DNA from: Clostridium felsineum DSM 794
Lineage (GTDB): Bacteria > Bacillota > Clostridia > Clostridiales > Clostridiaceae
Direction of reading: 5' to 3'
DNA length: 64,000 nucleotides
Assembly: GCF_002006355.2 (NCBI RefSeq)
Contig: NZ_CP096980.1
Coordinates: 1,302,001-1,366,000 of the forward strand
The position numbers were made by a program, and so were the translations under genes. This document shows, in pieces, positions 34,233-43,135 of this stretch. A model generated the notes under the pieces. It was not told the DNA's origin, did no database searches, and saw nothing but the letters and a program-made list of their open reading frames with translations. The number at the start of each line of letters is the position of its first letter. The stretch's first letter is position 1.

Positions 34233-34910
34233 CTAATTAATCTCCTTAAGACAGTAACCACTTCCGCGTATAGTTTCTATAAGCACTTTACAATTTAAAG
34301 TTGCAAGCTTTTTTCTTAAATATGATATATAAACTTCAATATTATTTAGTTCAATAGTGGCTTGGAAGCCCCAAATTTTTTGTAAAAGTTGTTCTTTAGT
34401 TATAACCATATTTTTATTTTTTAGCATTATTTCAAACACCTGAGATTCTTTAGAAGATAGTTTTATAGTTTCTTTATCAGTCTTAATTTCACCTCTTAAA
34501 GGATTAAAGGTGAGATTATGTATTTGAAGCTCCTCATTGTTTATAGAGTCAGTTTGTCGTCTGCCAAGAGCGCGCAATCTTGCAAGCAGCTCATCTTTGG
34601 AAAATGGTTTTACAAGATAATCGTCTGCCCCACTGTCTAAACCCTCAATCCTATCTTTTATAGAATCTTTAGCAGTCAAAATTAGTACAGGAGTTGTAAT
34701 CTTTTGCTTTCGTAAATTTTTTAACACGTCTAATCCTTCTTTTAATGGAAGCATGCGATCTAATATTATTATATTGTATTTTTCAGATTCGGCCATTTTC
34801 TCACCTTGTATACCATCAAAAGCAGTATCTACTATATAGTTATTCTTTTTTAGAGTATAAACAAGGGCATCAGAAAGATGTATTTCATCTTCAACTAACA
34901 ATATTTTCAC
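34233..34910 (-). CDS. OmpR/PhoB-type response regulator
   Basis: The GTG at 34910 with a GGTGGTGAG site gives a standard 225-residue regulator opening VKILLVEDE; the longer frame adds a non-family 32-residue extension. The receiver domain has ED near residue 8, the phospho-acceptor in IIILDRMLP and the Lys in LTAKDS. The winged-helix domain covers ~125-225 (ISYLRKKLATL, IRGSGYCL). It probably binds the 11-bp direct repeats at 35027-35094 between it and the glycosyltransferase operon. Confidence 0.93.
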   Translation of the reverse strand: MKILLVEDEIHLSDALVYTLKKNNYIVDTAFDGIQGEKMAESEKYNIIILDRMLPLKEGLDVLKNLRKQKITTPVLILTAKDSIKDRIEGLDSGADDYLVKPFSKDELLARLRALGRRQTDSINNEELQIHNLTFNPLRGEIKTDKETIKLSSKESQVFEIMLKNKNMVITKEQLLQKIWGFQATIELNNIEVYISYLRKKLATLNCKVLIETIRGSGYCLKEIN

Positions 34911-35026
34911 GTTAAACTCACCACCTTCCACTTTTTTGAAATATATATTTACCATTAATATTAAAATGTAACTTAAGCTTAAATTGACAAAAAAATGTTT
35001 TTTCAAACTTAATTATATATCAAAAA

Positions 35027-35104
35027 GCTTAAGAAAAGCTTAAGAAATATATTAACAAAGAGTTTACAGTAGTTTTAAGAAAAGATTAAGAGAGAGAATA
35101 TAAT
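35027..35104 (+). promoter_or_regulatory. Paired 11-bp direct repeats and -10 for the glycosyltransferase operon
   Basis: GCTTAAGAAAA and GCTTAAGAAAT lie in tandem at 35027-35048; TTTTAAGAAAA and GATTAAGAGAG lie in tandem at 35073-35094. The two pairs are 46 bases apart. A TATAAT sits at 35099-35104 with no good -35; the second pair takes that place. This is the classic layout for OmpR/PhoB activation. Confidence 0.78.
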
Positions 35105-35174
35105 ATTAAGATGTAACATGATATTTAAAGAAAGGTTTTTAATATGATTTATTGTAAAAGGAGACGATGAAAAT

Positions 35175-36113
35175 ATGACCGATAAAGTAATTCAATATTC
35201 TATAGTGGTACCTCTGTATAATGAAGAACTTGTTGTAAAAGAAACATATAAGAGGTTAAAAAGTGTCATGGATTCTACAGGAGAGAATTATGAGATTATT
35301 TTTGTAAATGATGGTAGTAGAGATAAAACAGCAGTAATAACAAAAGAAATATGTGATAGAGATAAGAAGATTAAGTTTATAAGTTTTTCAAGAAATTTTG
35401 GACATCAATTAGCAATAACAGCAGGCATGGATAATTCTAGTGGAAATGCTGTAGTTGTTATCGATGCAGACTTACAAGACCCTCCAGAAGTAATACTTAA
35501 AATGATTGAAAAGTGGAAGGAGGGATATGAAGTAGTGTATGGACAAAGGGCTAAAAGAAAGGGAGAGACTTTTTTCAAAAAGCTTACTGCAAGAATTTTC
35601 TATAGAATGTTAAATAGTATGACAGATATTGATATACCTGTTGACACAGGAGATTTTCGTCTAATAGACAGGAAGGTCTGCGATGCATTAAAAACAGTGC
35701 CAGAGAGAAATAGATATGTGCGAGGTCTTATAAGTTGGCTTGGTTTTAAGCAAATAGGAGTTCAGTTTATAAGGGAAGAGAGATTTGCAGGAGAAACAAA
35801 GTATCCTCTTAAGAAAATGGTGGAATTTGCTACAGATGCTATTACTTCATTTTCATATAAACCACTTAAACTAGCAATGTATTCAGGAAGTATTATATCT
35901 ATAATAAGCTTTGTATATCTTATATTTGTCATTATTCAAAAGCTATTTACAAATGGTATTGTAGCTGGATGGACTTCTTTAGTGGCACTTATGCTGTTTT
36001 TTAATGGAGTTATACTTATGATTCTAGGAATTATGGGTGAATATATAGGGAGAATTTATGATGAGGCAAAGGGCAGACCGCTATATATAATTGGGGAAAA
36101 GAAGGGATTTTGA
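35175..36113 (+). CDS. GT2 polyprenyl-phosphate glycosyltransferase (GtrB/DPM1-like)
   Basis: 312 residues. The GT-A catalytic domain has VVPLYNEE, FVNDGSRDKT, FSRNFGHQLA and the metal-binding DADLQDPPE. Two C-terminal TM helices lie at ~232-255 and ~268-292. The family moves a sugar from a nucleotide donor to undecaprenyl phosphate on the inner face of the membrane. A flippase-like GtrA and a GT39 transferase follow in the same operon, completing a lipid-linked sugar transfer route to the cell surface. AAAGGAGA site. Confidence 0.93.
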   Translation: MTDKVIQYSIVVPLYNEELVVKETYKRLKSVMDSTGENYEIIFVNDGSRDKTAVITKEICDRDKKIKFISFSRNFGHQLAITAGMDNSSGNAVVVIDADLQDPPEVILKMIEKWKEGYEVVYGQRAKRKGETFFKKLTARIFYRMLNSMTDIDIPVDTGDFRLIDRKVCDALKTVPERNRYVRGLISWLGFKQIGVQFIREERFAGETKYPLKKMVEFATDAITSFSYKPLKLAMYSGSIISIISFVYLIFVIIQKLFTNGIVAGWTSLVALMLFFNGVILMILGIMGEYIGRIYDEAKGRPLYIIGEKKGF

Positions 36114-36523
36114 TGCTAAATAAAGTAGGATATATATTTAACGGACGATTGAAGCAAATAAGTAGATTTTCAGCAGTTGGAGTCATTAATACTTTAATAG
36201 ATTTTGTTATGTTTACTCTATTTAATAGTGTAATAGGGGTAGGATATAGCATAAGTCAAGTAATAGGATATGGTAGTGGAGTCATTAACAGCTTTATATT
36301 CAATAAAAAATGGACTTTCTCTGATAAAGCGGGTAAAAAAAAGCTTCATAAGGAATTAATAAGATTTATTTTTATTAATGTTATTACACTTCTAGTTACC
36401 TTAGTATCTATGAATTTGTTTGTAAAAGGTTTAGGGATTAATGTTTATGTAGCTAAGATATTAGTAACCCTTATTGCTCAGGCTATAAACTTTTTAGGTT
36501 ATAAAATTTTAGTATTTAGTTAA
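36113..36523 (+). CDS. GtrA-like membrane protein
   Basis: The ATG at 36113 overlaps the GT2 stop (TGATG); a TTG three bases earlier is less likely. 136 residues with four TM helices and the family signature RFSAVGVINTLIDF near the start and NFLGYKILVF at the end. GtrA-type proteins are thought to flip undecaprenyl-phosphate sugars. The start overlap ties its synthesis to the GT2 enzyme. Confidence 0.9.
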   Translation: MLNKVGYIFNGRLKQISRFSAVGVINTLIDFVMFTLFNSVIGVGYSISQVIGYGSGVINSFIFNKKWTFSDKAGKKKLHKELIRFIFINVITLLVTLVSMNLFVKGLGINVYVAKILVTLIAQAINFLGYKILVFS

Positions 36524-36544
36524 TTGCGCACGGAGGATAGATAA

Positions 36545-38479
36545 GTGAAAAAAATAAAATTATTGAAAGAACACATCATGTTAGCAGCAATTCTTATATT
36601 ATCTGCAATTTTAAATTTCGGGAATCTAAAACTTGAGGGATATGGAAATGAATATTACTCTGCAAGTGTTAAGAGTATGCTTACAAGTTTTAAAAACTTA
36701 TTTTTTTTAGCATCAGATCCTAAGGGTTTTTCAACTATAGATAAACCGCCTATAGGCTTCTGGCTGCAAGCAATTTCAGTAAAGATTTTTGGCTTTAATA
36801 GTTTTGGTATTATGTTACCTCAAGCTATTGCAGGAATAATTTCAGTTGCAATTATATATTTTCTTGTAAAGAAATACTTTGGTGTAAAAGCAGGGCTTGT
36901 TTCGGCATTATGTCTTGCAACTACTCCTATTTTTGTTGCTGTAAGCAGAAACAATACAATAGACAATCAATTGGTAATGGTACTCTTGATTGCAGCTTAT
37001 TTTTTATTGAAAGCTATTGAGAGTGCAAAACTAAGGCATCTTATTATAAGTTTAGCTTTAGTTGGGATTGGATTTAATATAAAGATGCTTCAGGCATATT
37101 TAATAATTCCAGCTATATATATTACATATTTTATAGCATCCAATATAAAAATGAAAAAGAGAATTATAAATCTAGTTATTTCTACGGTAATATTGGTAGT
37201 TGTATCTTTCTCGTGGGCTACTGTTGTAGACTTAGTTCCGGCAGCTAATAGACCATACGTTGGAAGTAGTGCAAATAACTCAGAATTACAACTTATTGTT
37301 GGACATAATGGAGTTGAAAGATTAAATAATCAAAATAGCATTGGAAAAGAAATGTTCTCTATAGTTCAAAGGAAGATGAAAAAGAAAAGCAGTAATAAGA
37401 AAAAATCGAGTAATATTGTTAAAATTGTAGGAGCATTAGTTACTAACTCTTACTTAGATCAAATAAGTTGGCTTATACCACTGGCTATATTTGGATTTAT
37501 AGCAGCTGCTTTAAAAGAGAAATTAAAGAGACCTTTTGATAATGGTAGAAAAATATCTATAGTATTTTGGATGGCCTACTTTTTGCCACAAGCCTTCTAC
37601 TTTACATTTACACAAGGTTCTTCTCAAGGTTATTATTTAACAATGCTTTCAGCACCAATTGCAGCCCTTGTAGGTATTGGAATGAGATATCTTTGGAACT
37701 TATATAGAGAAAACAACAAAGGGGCATATATGCTTCCAATAGCCTTTTTGATTGACGGTGGATTTCAATTTATATTGTTATATTTCTATAGTAATATTTC
37801 AAGTGTAGTTAGCATTTTGATGGCTGTAGTTGGGATATTTAGTTTAGTAAGTTCCGGTGCTTTAATTTTAAATAAGAAAAAGAGTAAATTAAATAGTGGG
37901 TTTAAAAAAGCAATAACAGCATTGGGGTTGATAGGATTGATAATAACTCCAATGGTCTGGTCTGGAACAACTTTAGTATATAAAATGCTAGGAAGCTTTC
38001 CAACAGCAGGTTTTGAACTGAGAAGCAATAGCAGCATAATGAGTAATGTATTGACACAGATGAGTAGTGAAACAACACCAACTACTTTTAAACTTATGAA
38101 ATATCTAGAGTCGCATGAGGATAATGAAAAATATTTGTTAATAACAGCTAATCCCATAATAGATGTATCAAGTATGGAACTTTATACAGATAGATCAGCT
38201 ATAGCACTAGGTGGTTTTATGAGCACAGATAAGGTTATAAGTTTAAATGAATTTAAGGAAATGGTTAAAAATGGTCAGGTTAGATATGTTATGTATTCTG
38301 ACATAGTAAGTAATGCTGATAAAGATAATCCCAATAATGCAATATTTGCTTGGGTGAAAAATAATGGAAAACTTGTTGATAAGAATGAGTGGTATGATTC
38401 GGATGATAAAAAACTCAGTGTTATGTGTTCACCAGAATTTTCTAAGCTTTATGATTTGAAAGGTTGTAAAGTTAATTAA
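36545..38479 (+). CDS. GT39-type membrane glycosyltransferase (YkcB-like)
   Basis: 644 residues from GTG with a GGAGGA site. An N-terminal TM helix is followed by a first outer loop with GYGNEYYSASVKSM and STIDKPPIGFW, typical of PMT/ArnT-like transferases that use polyprenyl-phosphate sugars. About eleven more TM helices follow, then a soluble outer domain from ~510. It would move the sugar made by the GT2 enzyme onto a wall polymer or protein. Acceptor and sugar are not predictable from sequence. Confidence 0.9.
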   Translation: MKKIKLLKEHIMLAAILILSAILNFGNLKLEGYGNEYYSASVKSMLTSFKNLFFLASDPKGFSTIDKPPIGFWLQAISVKIFGFNSFGIMLPQAIAGIISVAIIYFLVKKYFGVKAGLVSALCLATTPIFVAVSRNNTIDNQLVMVLLIAAYFLLKAIESAKLRHLIISLALVGIGFNIKMLQAYLIIPAIYITYFIASNIKMKKRIINLVISTVILVVVSFSWATVVDLVPAANRPYVGSSANNSELQLIVGHNGVERLNNQNSIGKEMFSIVQRKMKKKSSNKKKSSNIVKIVGALVTNSYLDQISWLIPLAIFGFIAAALKEKLKRPFDNGRKISIVFWMAYFLPQAFYFTFTQGSSQGYYLTMLSAPIAALVGIGMRYLWNLYRENNKGAYMLPIAFLIDGGFQFILLYFYSNISSVVSILMAVVGIFSLVSSGALILNKKKSKLNSGFKKAITALGLIGLIITPMVWSGTTLVYKMLGSFPTAGFELRSNSSIMSNVLTQMSSETTPTTFKLMKYLESHEDNEKYLLITANPIIDVSSMELYTDRSAIALGGFMSTDKVISLNEFKEMVKNGQVRYVMYSDIVSNADKDNPNNAIFAWVKNNGKLVDKNEWYDSDDKKLSVMCSPEFSKLYDLKGCKVN

Positions 38480-38492
38480 AATTATTTGATTG

Positions 38493-38545
38493 AAAAGAGC
38501 TGTATAGTTAACATAAATTTTACGTTAATTACACAGCTCTTTTAT
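38493..38545. terminator. Bidirectional terminator after the glycosyltransferase operon
   Basis: AAAAGAGCTGT and ACAGCTCTTTT are perfect arms with a 29-base loop that holds a smaller GTTAAC-type hairpin. It serves both the GT39 gene and the converging GNAT gene. Confidence 0.88.
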
Positions 38546-39072
38546 TATAATATTTTTTCATAGAGTCTAAAGACATCTAAGCCATAATGAGAAAGACCTA
38601 GGTCAACAGAAGAAACGTAGTTAAAACCACATTTTTCATACAATTTAATTGCAGGAAAGTTTTTCTCATAAACATCTAATCTAACAGCTTTAGCATGATT
38701 TTTAATACTGTATTTAGTTGAGAAATCTATAAGGCTCTCTCCAATACCATGCCTTAAAAACTTAGGATGAACTACAAAGGTATATATAATAAATACATCC
38801 GAATAATCTGATTCAAAACTCCATTTTACATTATAATATGCTGGTTCTGGCTTATGACTTAATATTAAAGAGCCTACTATTTTCCCATGGTATTTTGCAA
38901 TATATAGATTGCCATTTTTTATACCATCAATTGCATTTTGTCTAACAGGATACACTCCTTTTATCCAGCCTGGATAGTTTATTTCTGATGCCAAATAGTC
39001 ATTTAAATCATTATAAAGAAGTTCTAGTTCATCAATATCATTTATTGTACCTAATTGAATAGTAGGTGACAC
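38545..39072 (-). CDS. GNAT family N-acetyltransferase
   Basis: The GTG at 39072 sits nine bases from AGGGAG; the TTG at 39081 touches that site. 175 residues. The acetyl-CoA loop reads HPKFLRHGIGESLI (the Q/R-x-x-G-x-G/A pattern) and the C-terminal strand has YEKNFPAIKLYEKCGF. Substrate unknown. The gene lies 21 bases after the phosphodiesterase on the same strand and is probably cotranscribed with it. Confidence 0.88.
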   Translation of the reverse strand: MSPTIQLGTINDIDELELLYNDLNDYLASEINYPGWIKGVYPVRQNAIDGIKNGNLYIAKYHGKIVGSLILSHKPEPAYYNVKWSFESDYSDVFIIYTFVVHPKFLRHGIGESLIDFSTKYSIKNHAKAVRLDVYEKNFPAIKLYEKCGFNYVSSVDLGLSHYGLDVFRLYEKIL

Positions 39073-39093
39073 GTTTATCAACTCCCTAAAATT

Positions 39094-39642
39094 TTATTCA
39101 TTAATATTAAGTTCAAGAAAAGTATTTCCATCTAAATCTTTTATTTCAAATAAATTATCGCAAAGTACAGCATAAGAATTTGGACTGTCTTCTTTTGGTA
39201 TAGAGATAGAACCAGGATTTATTATGTATATATTATTTTTCTTTTTTGCAACAGGAACATGGGTGTGACCATAAAGAAAAATATCACCATCTCTAAGTTT
39301 GGGCAAATTATCCTCATTATAAACATGACCGTGAGTTAAAAAGACTCTTTTATCATTGTATAAAATAGTAGAGTAGGTTGACATTATAGGGTAGGTTAAG
39401 ACCATCTCATCAACTTCGCTGTCGCAGTTTCCACGAATAGCAATTATTTTTTCACTATATGTATTTAAAAGTTCAGCTACATCTTTTGGATTGTAACCTA
39501 AAGGAAGTGGATTTCTAGCACCATGATATAATTCATCTCCAAGGATAACTATAAAATCAGCCTTTTCAGCGTTGAATCTATTTAGGGCTTTTTGAAGATA
39601 ATTGAGTGAGCCGTGGATATCAGACATAAAAAAGATTTTCAT
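39094..39642 (-). CDS. Calcineurin-like phosphodiesterase (YfcE family)
   Basis: 182 residues. The metal-binding motifs are in order: SDIHGSL, LGDELYHG, RGNCDSEVD, LTHGHVYN and YGHTHVP. YfcE-type enzymes are small cytoplasmic metallophosphodiesterases acting on unknown natural substrates. Length and motif spacing are standard. First gene of a two-gene transcript with the GNAT gene. Confidence 0.92.
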   Translation of the reverse strand: MKIFFMSDIHGSLNYLQKALNRFNAEKADFIVILGDELYHGARNPLPLGYNPKDVAELLNTYSEKIIAIRGNCDSEVDEMVLTYPIMSTYSTILYNDKRVFLTHGHVYNEDNLPKLRDGDIFLYGHTHVPVAKKKNNIYIINPGSISIPKEDSPNSYAVLCDNLFEIKDLDGNTFLELNINE

Positions 39643-39764
39643 TTTACATACCGTCCTTTCAATATTAAGTATATTTTATTTAATTTGAGAATTTGTGTCA
39701 ACATAAAGAATATAATAATATTAATTCTACTGCCCATATAAATTTGAATAGGTGGTGAAATATT

Positions 39765-40088
39765 TTGGATAAAATAATACTGGAAATTTTAAAAGCTATG
39801 CAGCAGGACATTAAAGTGATTAAACAGGAACTAGCGGGAGCAAAAGAAGAAATAAGGCTTACAAAGCTAGAGGTAAAAAGATTAAAAAAAGGAGAAGAAG
39901 AGAAAAATAAAGTACTTATTGAATTACAAACACTTATGGATAATGTTTTGGAAAATCAGGAAAATATAAAAACAAAAATAGATAGCGTTGGTACAGAATG
40001 TGAAAGTATGAGAAAAGATTTAAGTAATATTGAAGTTATAACAGCTAGTAACTGGTCAGATATAGCCAAATTAAAAAATGTGAAATAA
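39765..40088 (+). CDS. Coiled-coil hypothetical protein
   Basis: 107 residues, almost wholly predicted coiled coil with heptads of Ile/Leu and Lys/Glu (DIKVIKQELAGAKEEIRLTK). No Cys-rich, TM or catalytic motifs. TTG start eight bases after GGTGGTG. No family was recognised. The gene stands alone between a divergent phosphodiesterase and the helicase. Confidence 0.65.
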   Translation: MDKIILEILKAMQQDIKVIKQELAGAKEEIRLTKLEVKRLKKGEEEKNKVLIELQTLMDNVLENQENIKTKIDSVGTECESMRKDLSNIEVITASNWSDIAKLKNVK

Positions 40089-40190
40089 TTCATACAGGTT
40101 TTAAAGTAAACTGCTATTTTCTAATTAAAATTATTTATGTGGTATACTAGTAAAGAAAAAGATTTGAATATAAAAGTACGAGGTAATAAT

Positions 40191-41636
40191 ATGAAGAAAC
40201 TAGAGTTTAAAGATTTAGGATTAAGTGAAGAAATTTTAGAGTCAATAGGAAAGCTTGGGTACAAAACACCATCAAGTATTCAGGAAAAAGTTATCCCAAT
40301 AATTCTTAAAAATAGAGATATAATTGCAAAAGCAAAAACAGGAAGTGGAAAAACAGCTGCTTTTGCAATTCCAATATGTGAAAAAATAGAATTAGAAGAA
40401 AAGGCTCCGCAGGTTTTAGTTTTAACACCAACACGTGAACTTGCATATCAGATAAAAGAAGATTTTTTAAACATAGGTAGGTTTAAAAGGTTAAGGTGCG
40501 TAAGTATTTTTGGAAAAGAACCTATTTCAAATCAAATAAGGGAGCTTAAGCAGAGATGTCACATTGTAGTTGGAACCCCAGGTAGAATATTAGATCATAT
40601 AGAAAGAGAAACCTTAAATCTTTCAAAGATAAAATATGTTGTTATAGATGAAGCAGATGAAATGCTTAATATGGGATTTATAGAACAAGTGGAAGGGATA
40701 CTTTCAAAGCTTGAAAAGAATAGAAATACCCTTCTTTTTTCAGCTACACTTCCGGAAACCATAGTGAATTTATCTGAGAAATACATGAAAAACGCTGAAA
40801 ATGTTGAGGTGAAAGATGAAGCTTCAAGTAAAGGTGAAATTGAGGAGCTTTACTATAAGGTAGAGGCAAGAGAAAAGTTTTCGCTTTTAGTTAAGCTTAT
40901 ATATAAAGAGCTTCCCGGCAGTTCTATTGTATTCTGTAGAACAAAAGATAATGTGGAAGAGGTATTTGGTAAAATGAAGGATAAAGGATTTATATGTGGT
41001 GCCCTTCATGGTGGTATGCTTCAGCAGGATAGAATACAGGTTATGAATGACTTTAAAAAAGGTAAATTTACATTTCTAGTAGCAACAGATGTAGCTGCAA
41101 GGGGTATTGATGTTGAAAACATAACACATGTCATAAATTACGATATACCTATGGAGAAGGAAAGTTATATTCATAGAATAGGTAGAACTGGACGTATGGG
41201 AAACAGAGGAAAGGCTATAACCTTTGTTACTATGAAGGAAGAAAGATTTCTAAAAGATATTGAAAATGAATTTTCGCGTTATATAAAAGAAGGAAATATG
41301 CCAACAAAAGAAGAGGTTCTAAAGGGAAGAGAGACTTTAAAAAGTACCTCTCAAAAGCTCAATAAAACAAAACATAATAAAATAGAAAAATTAAATAAAG
41401 ATATTACGAAGCTTCATTTAAGTGCAGGAAAGAAAAAGAAAATAAGACCGGGAGATATAGCGGGAACCATATCAAGCATAGAGGGAATAAAGCCTGAAGA
41501 CATTGGTATAATTGATATACACGATAGTTTTTCATATGTAGAAATATTAAATGGTAAGGGAAATGTTGTTATTAAGGCAATGGAGAGTAAGACTATAAAA
41601 GGCAAAAAAGTTAGGGCACAGGTGGCACAGAAATAA
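40191..41636 (+). CDS. dbpA: DEAD-box ATP-dependent RNA helicase, DbpA/YxiN type
   Basis: The ATG at 40191 follows GAGGT; the frame's earlier ATG at 40137 has no ribosome site and adds non-family residues. 481 residues. The helicase core has AKTGSGKT (motif I), PTRELAYQ (Ia), GTPGR (Ib), DEADEML (II), SAT (III), VATDVAARGID (V) and HRIGRTGRMG (VI). A Lys-rich linker leads to a C-terminal RNA-binding domain (KIRPGDIAGTIS, GIIDIHDSFSYVE), which in YxiN/DbpA binds 23S rRNA hairpin 92 during 50S assembly. Confidence 0.93.
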   Translation: MKKLEFKDLGLSEEILESIGKLGYKTPSSIQEKVIPIILKNRDIIAKAKTGSGKTAAFAIPICEKIELEEKAPQVLVLTPTRELAYQIKEDFLNIGRFKRLRCVSIFGKEPISNQIRELKQRCHIVVGTPGRILDHIERETLNLSKIKYVVIDEADEMLNMGFIEQVEGILSKLEKNRNTLLFSATLPETIVNLSEKYMKNAENVEVKDEASSKGEIEELYYKVEAREKFSLLVKLIYKELPGSSIVFCRTKDNVEEVFGKMKDKGFICGALHGGMLQQDRIQVMNDFKKGKFTFLVATDVAARGIDVENITHVINYDIPMEKESYIHRIGRTGRMGNRGKAITFVTMKEERFLKDIENEFSRYIKEGNMPTKEEVLKGRETLKSTSQKLNKTKHNKIEKLNKDITKLHLSAGKKKKIRPGDIAGTISSIEGIKPEDIGIIDIHDSFSYVEILNGKGNVVIKAMESKTIKGKKVRAQVAQK

Positions 41637-41685
41637 AAGAAGTGAATATAATAATTAATGGTAATATTTTAGAGAGGTAAATTAG

Positions 41686-42978
41686 TTGAGGATATATGTT
41701 GTTAGGCCAGGTGACAGTGTTTACAGTATAGCGAGAAGCTTTGGCGTTACACCTGAAAGTATTTTAGAGTCAAATAAGCTTCAAAATAATCAATTAGTTA
41801 TAGGTCAGACGGTTGTTGTACCGAGTACAGAAATATCCTATAGAGTAAGACCTGGAGATACCCTGTGGTCTATATCACGAAAGTTTAGGGTATCACCTGA
41901 AAGTATTCAAAAGTTAAATAATCTTCAAAATCCATCTCAAGTTTATCCAGGGCTTATTTTAAGAATACCTGAAAATGCAAAAAATTACGGAACCATAGAG
42001 GTAAATGCATTTATACAGCCATCAACCAAGGAAAAGGAAGATGCAGTTTTGAGTGAAAGTTTACCATATCTTACTTATATAACACCCTTTAGTCATCATG
42101 TAACAGAAACAGCAGGTCTCACACCCCTTGACGATGAAAATATAATAAATCAAGCAAAAAAAGCAGGGGTTAATCCAATGCTTTCTGTTACCAATATAAC
42201 AGGCACCACTGGGTCAAATTTTAATAGTGAGCTTATAAGTAACATACTTAATAGTGAAACTCTTGAGAATATCCTTATAAATAATATTTTGAGTCTGATT
42301 AGAAGTAAAGGTTATTATGGGGTAATAGTTGATTTTGAGAGAATACCACCAAAGGATAGGGAAAACTATAATAATTTTTTAAGAAAGCTCACAGAAAGAC
42401 TACATCCTGATTATAAAGTAGCAACAGCATTGGCACCAAAAACCTATGATATAAAGGAAGGTTCCTGGCATGGAGCACATGATTACAAGGCGCATGGAGA
42501 GATTGTGGACTTTGTTATAATTATGACCTACGAATGGGGTTGGTCAGGAGGCCCACCACTAGCTGTGGCTCCGATAGATCAAGTTGAGAAGGTAATAAGA
42601 TATGCGGTAAGTGTTATTCCGCCTTCGAAAATAATGATGGGAATTCCACTGTATGGTTATGATTGGACGCTTCCGTATATACCTAAAGGAGAATTTGCAG
42701 AAACTATAGGAAATGATGAAGCAATAGAAAGAGCAAGAAAATATGGAGCTAGAATAAAGTATGACATAAAATCTCAGTCGCCTTACTATAACTATGTAGA
42801 CGCAGAGGGTAGACAGCACGTAGTTTGGTTTGAAGATGCAAGAAGTGTTGAAGAAAAGTACAAATTAGTTTTTAGGTATAAATTAAAAGGTGTAAGCTAT
42901 TGGGTTTTAGCTAGGTCCTTCACTCAAAATTTTAAGGTTTTAGATAATATGTTTATGATAAAAAAATATAATCAATAG
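41686..42978 (+). CDS. LysM-GH18 spore peptidoglycan hydrolase (SleL/YaaH type)
   Basis: 430 residues from TTG after AGAGAGGT. Two LysM repeats (VVRPGDSVYSIARSFGV and RVRPGDTLWSISRKFRV) cover residues 1-~97. A GH18 barrel follows with YGVIVDFERIPP, holding the catalytic Glu, and later MTYEWGW and GIPLYGYDW. There is no signal peptide, as for YaaH/SleL, which are made in the mother cell and bound to the spore coat or cortex. In germination they cleave N-acetylglucosaminyl bonds in cortex fragments. Points to a spore-former. Confidence 0.92.
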   Translation: MRIYVVRPGDSVYSIARSFGVTPESILESNKLQNNQLVIGQTVVVPSTEISYRVRPGDTLWSISRKFRVSPESIQKLNNLQNPSQVYPGLILRIPENAKNYGTIEVNAFIQPSTKEKEDAVLSESLPYLTYITPFSHHVTETAGLTPLDDENIINQAKKAGVNPMLSVTNITGTTGSNFNSELISNILNSETLENILINNILSLIRSKGYYGVIVDFERIPPKDRENYNNFLRKLTERLHPDYKVATALAPKTYDIKEGSWHGAHDYKAHGEIVDFVIIMTYEWGWSGGPPLAVAPIDQVEKVIRYAVSVIPPSKIMMGIPLYGYDWTLPYIPKGEFAETIGNDEAIERARKYGARIKYDIKSQSPYYNYVDAEGRQHVVWFEDARSVEEKYKLVFRYKLKGVSYWVLARSFTQNFKVLDNMFMIKKYNQ

Positions 42979-43012
42979 AATAGCGATGGTATGAGTATAT
43001 AATATTGGAACA

Positions 43013-43052
43013 GGAGCGTACATTAGTTTTTACGTTCCTTCTTTTATTTTTT
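43013..43052 (+). terminator. Terminator after the LysM-GH18 gene
   Basis: GGAGCGTA pairs with TACGTTCC (one G-T) across a 10-base loop, then TTCTTTTATTTTTT. Confidence 0.82.
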
Positions 43053-43135
43053 GGAAAACATAAAAAAAGAATGAAGTAATATATTTACAAAACGATAATT
43101 AAGTTGAAAACAATATAATATATGGAGGAAGAAAA

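Noticed and set aside
34911..35006. 32-residue N-terminal extension of the response regulator
   Set aside because: Not found in the family; the GTG at 34910 has a ribosome site and gives the standard 225-residue protein.
36110..36112. TTG as start of the GtrA-like gene
   Set aside because: The ATG three bases on makes a TGATG overlap with the GT2 stop and is better spaced from the ribosome site.
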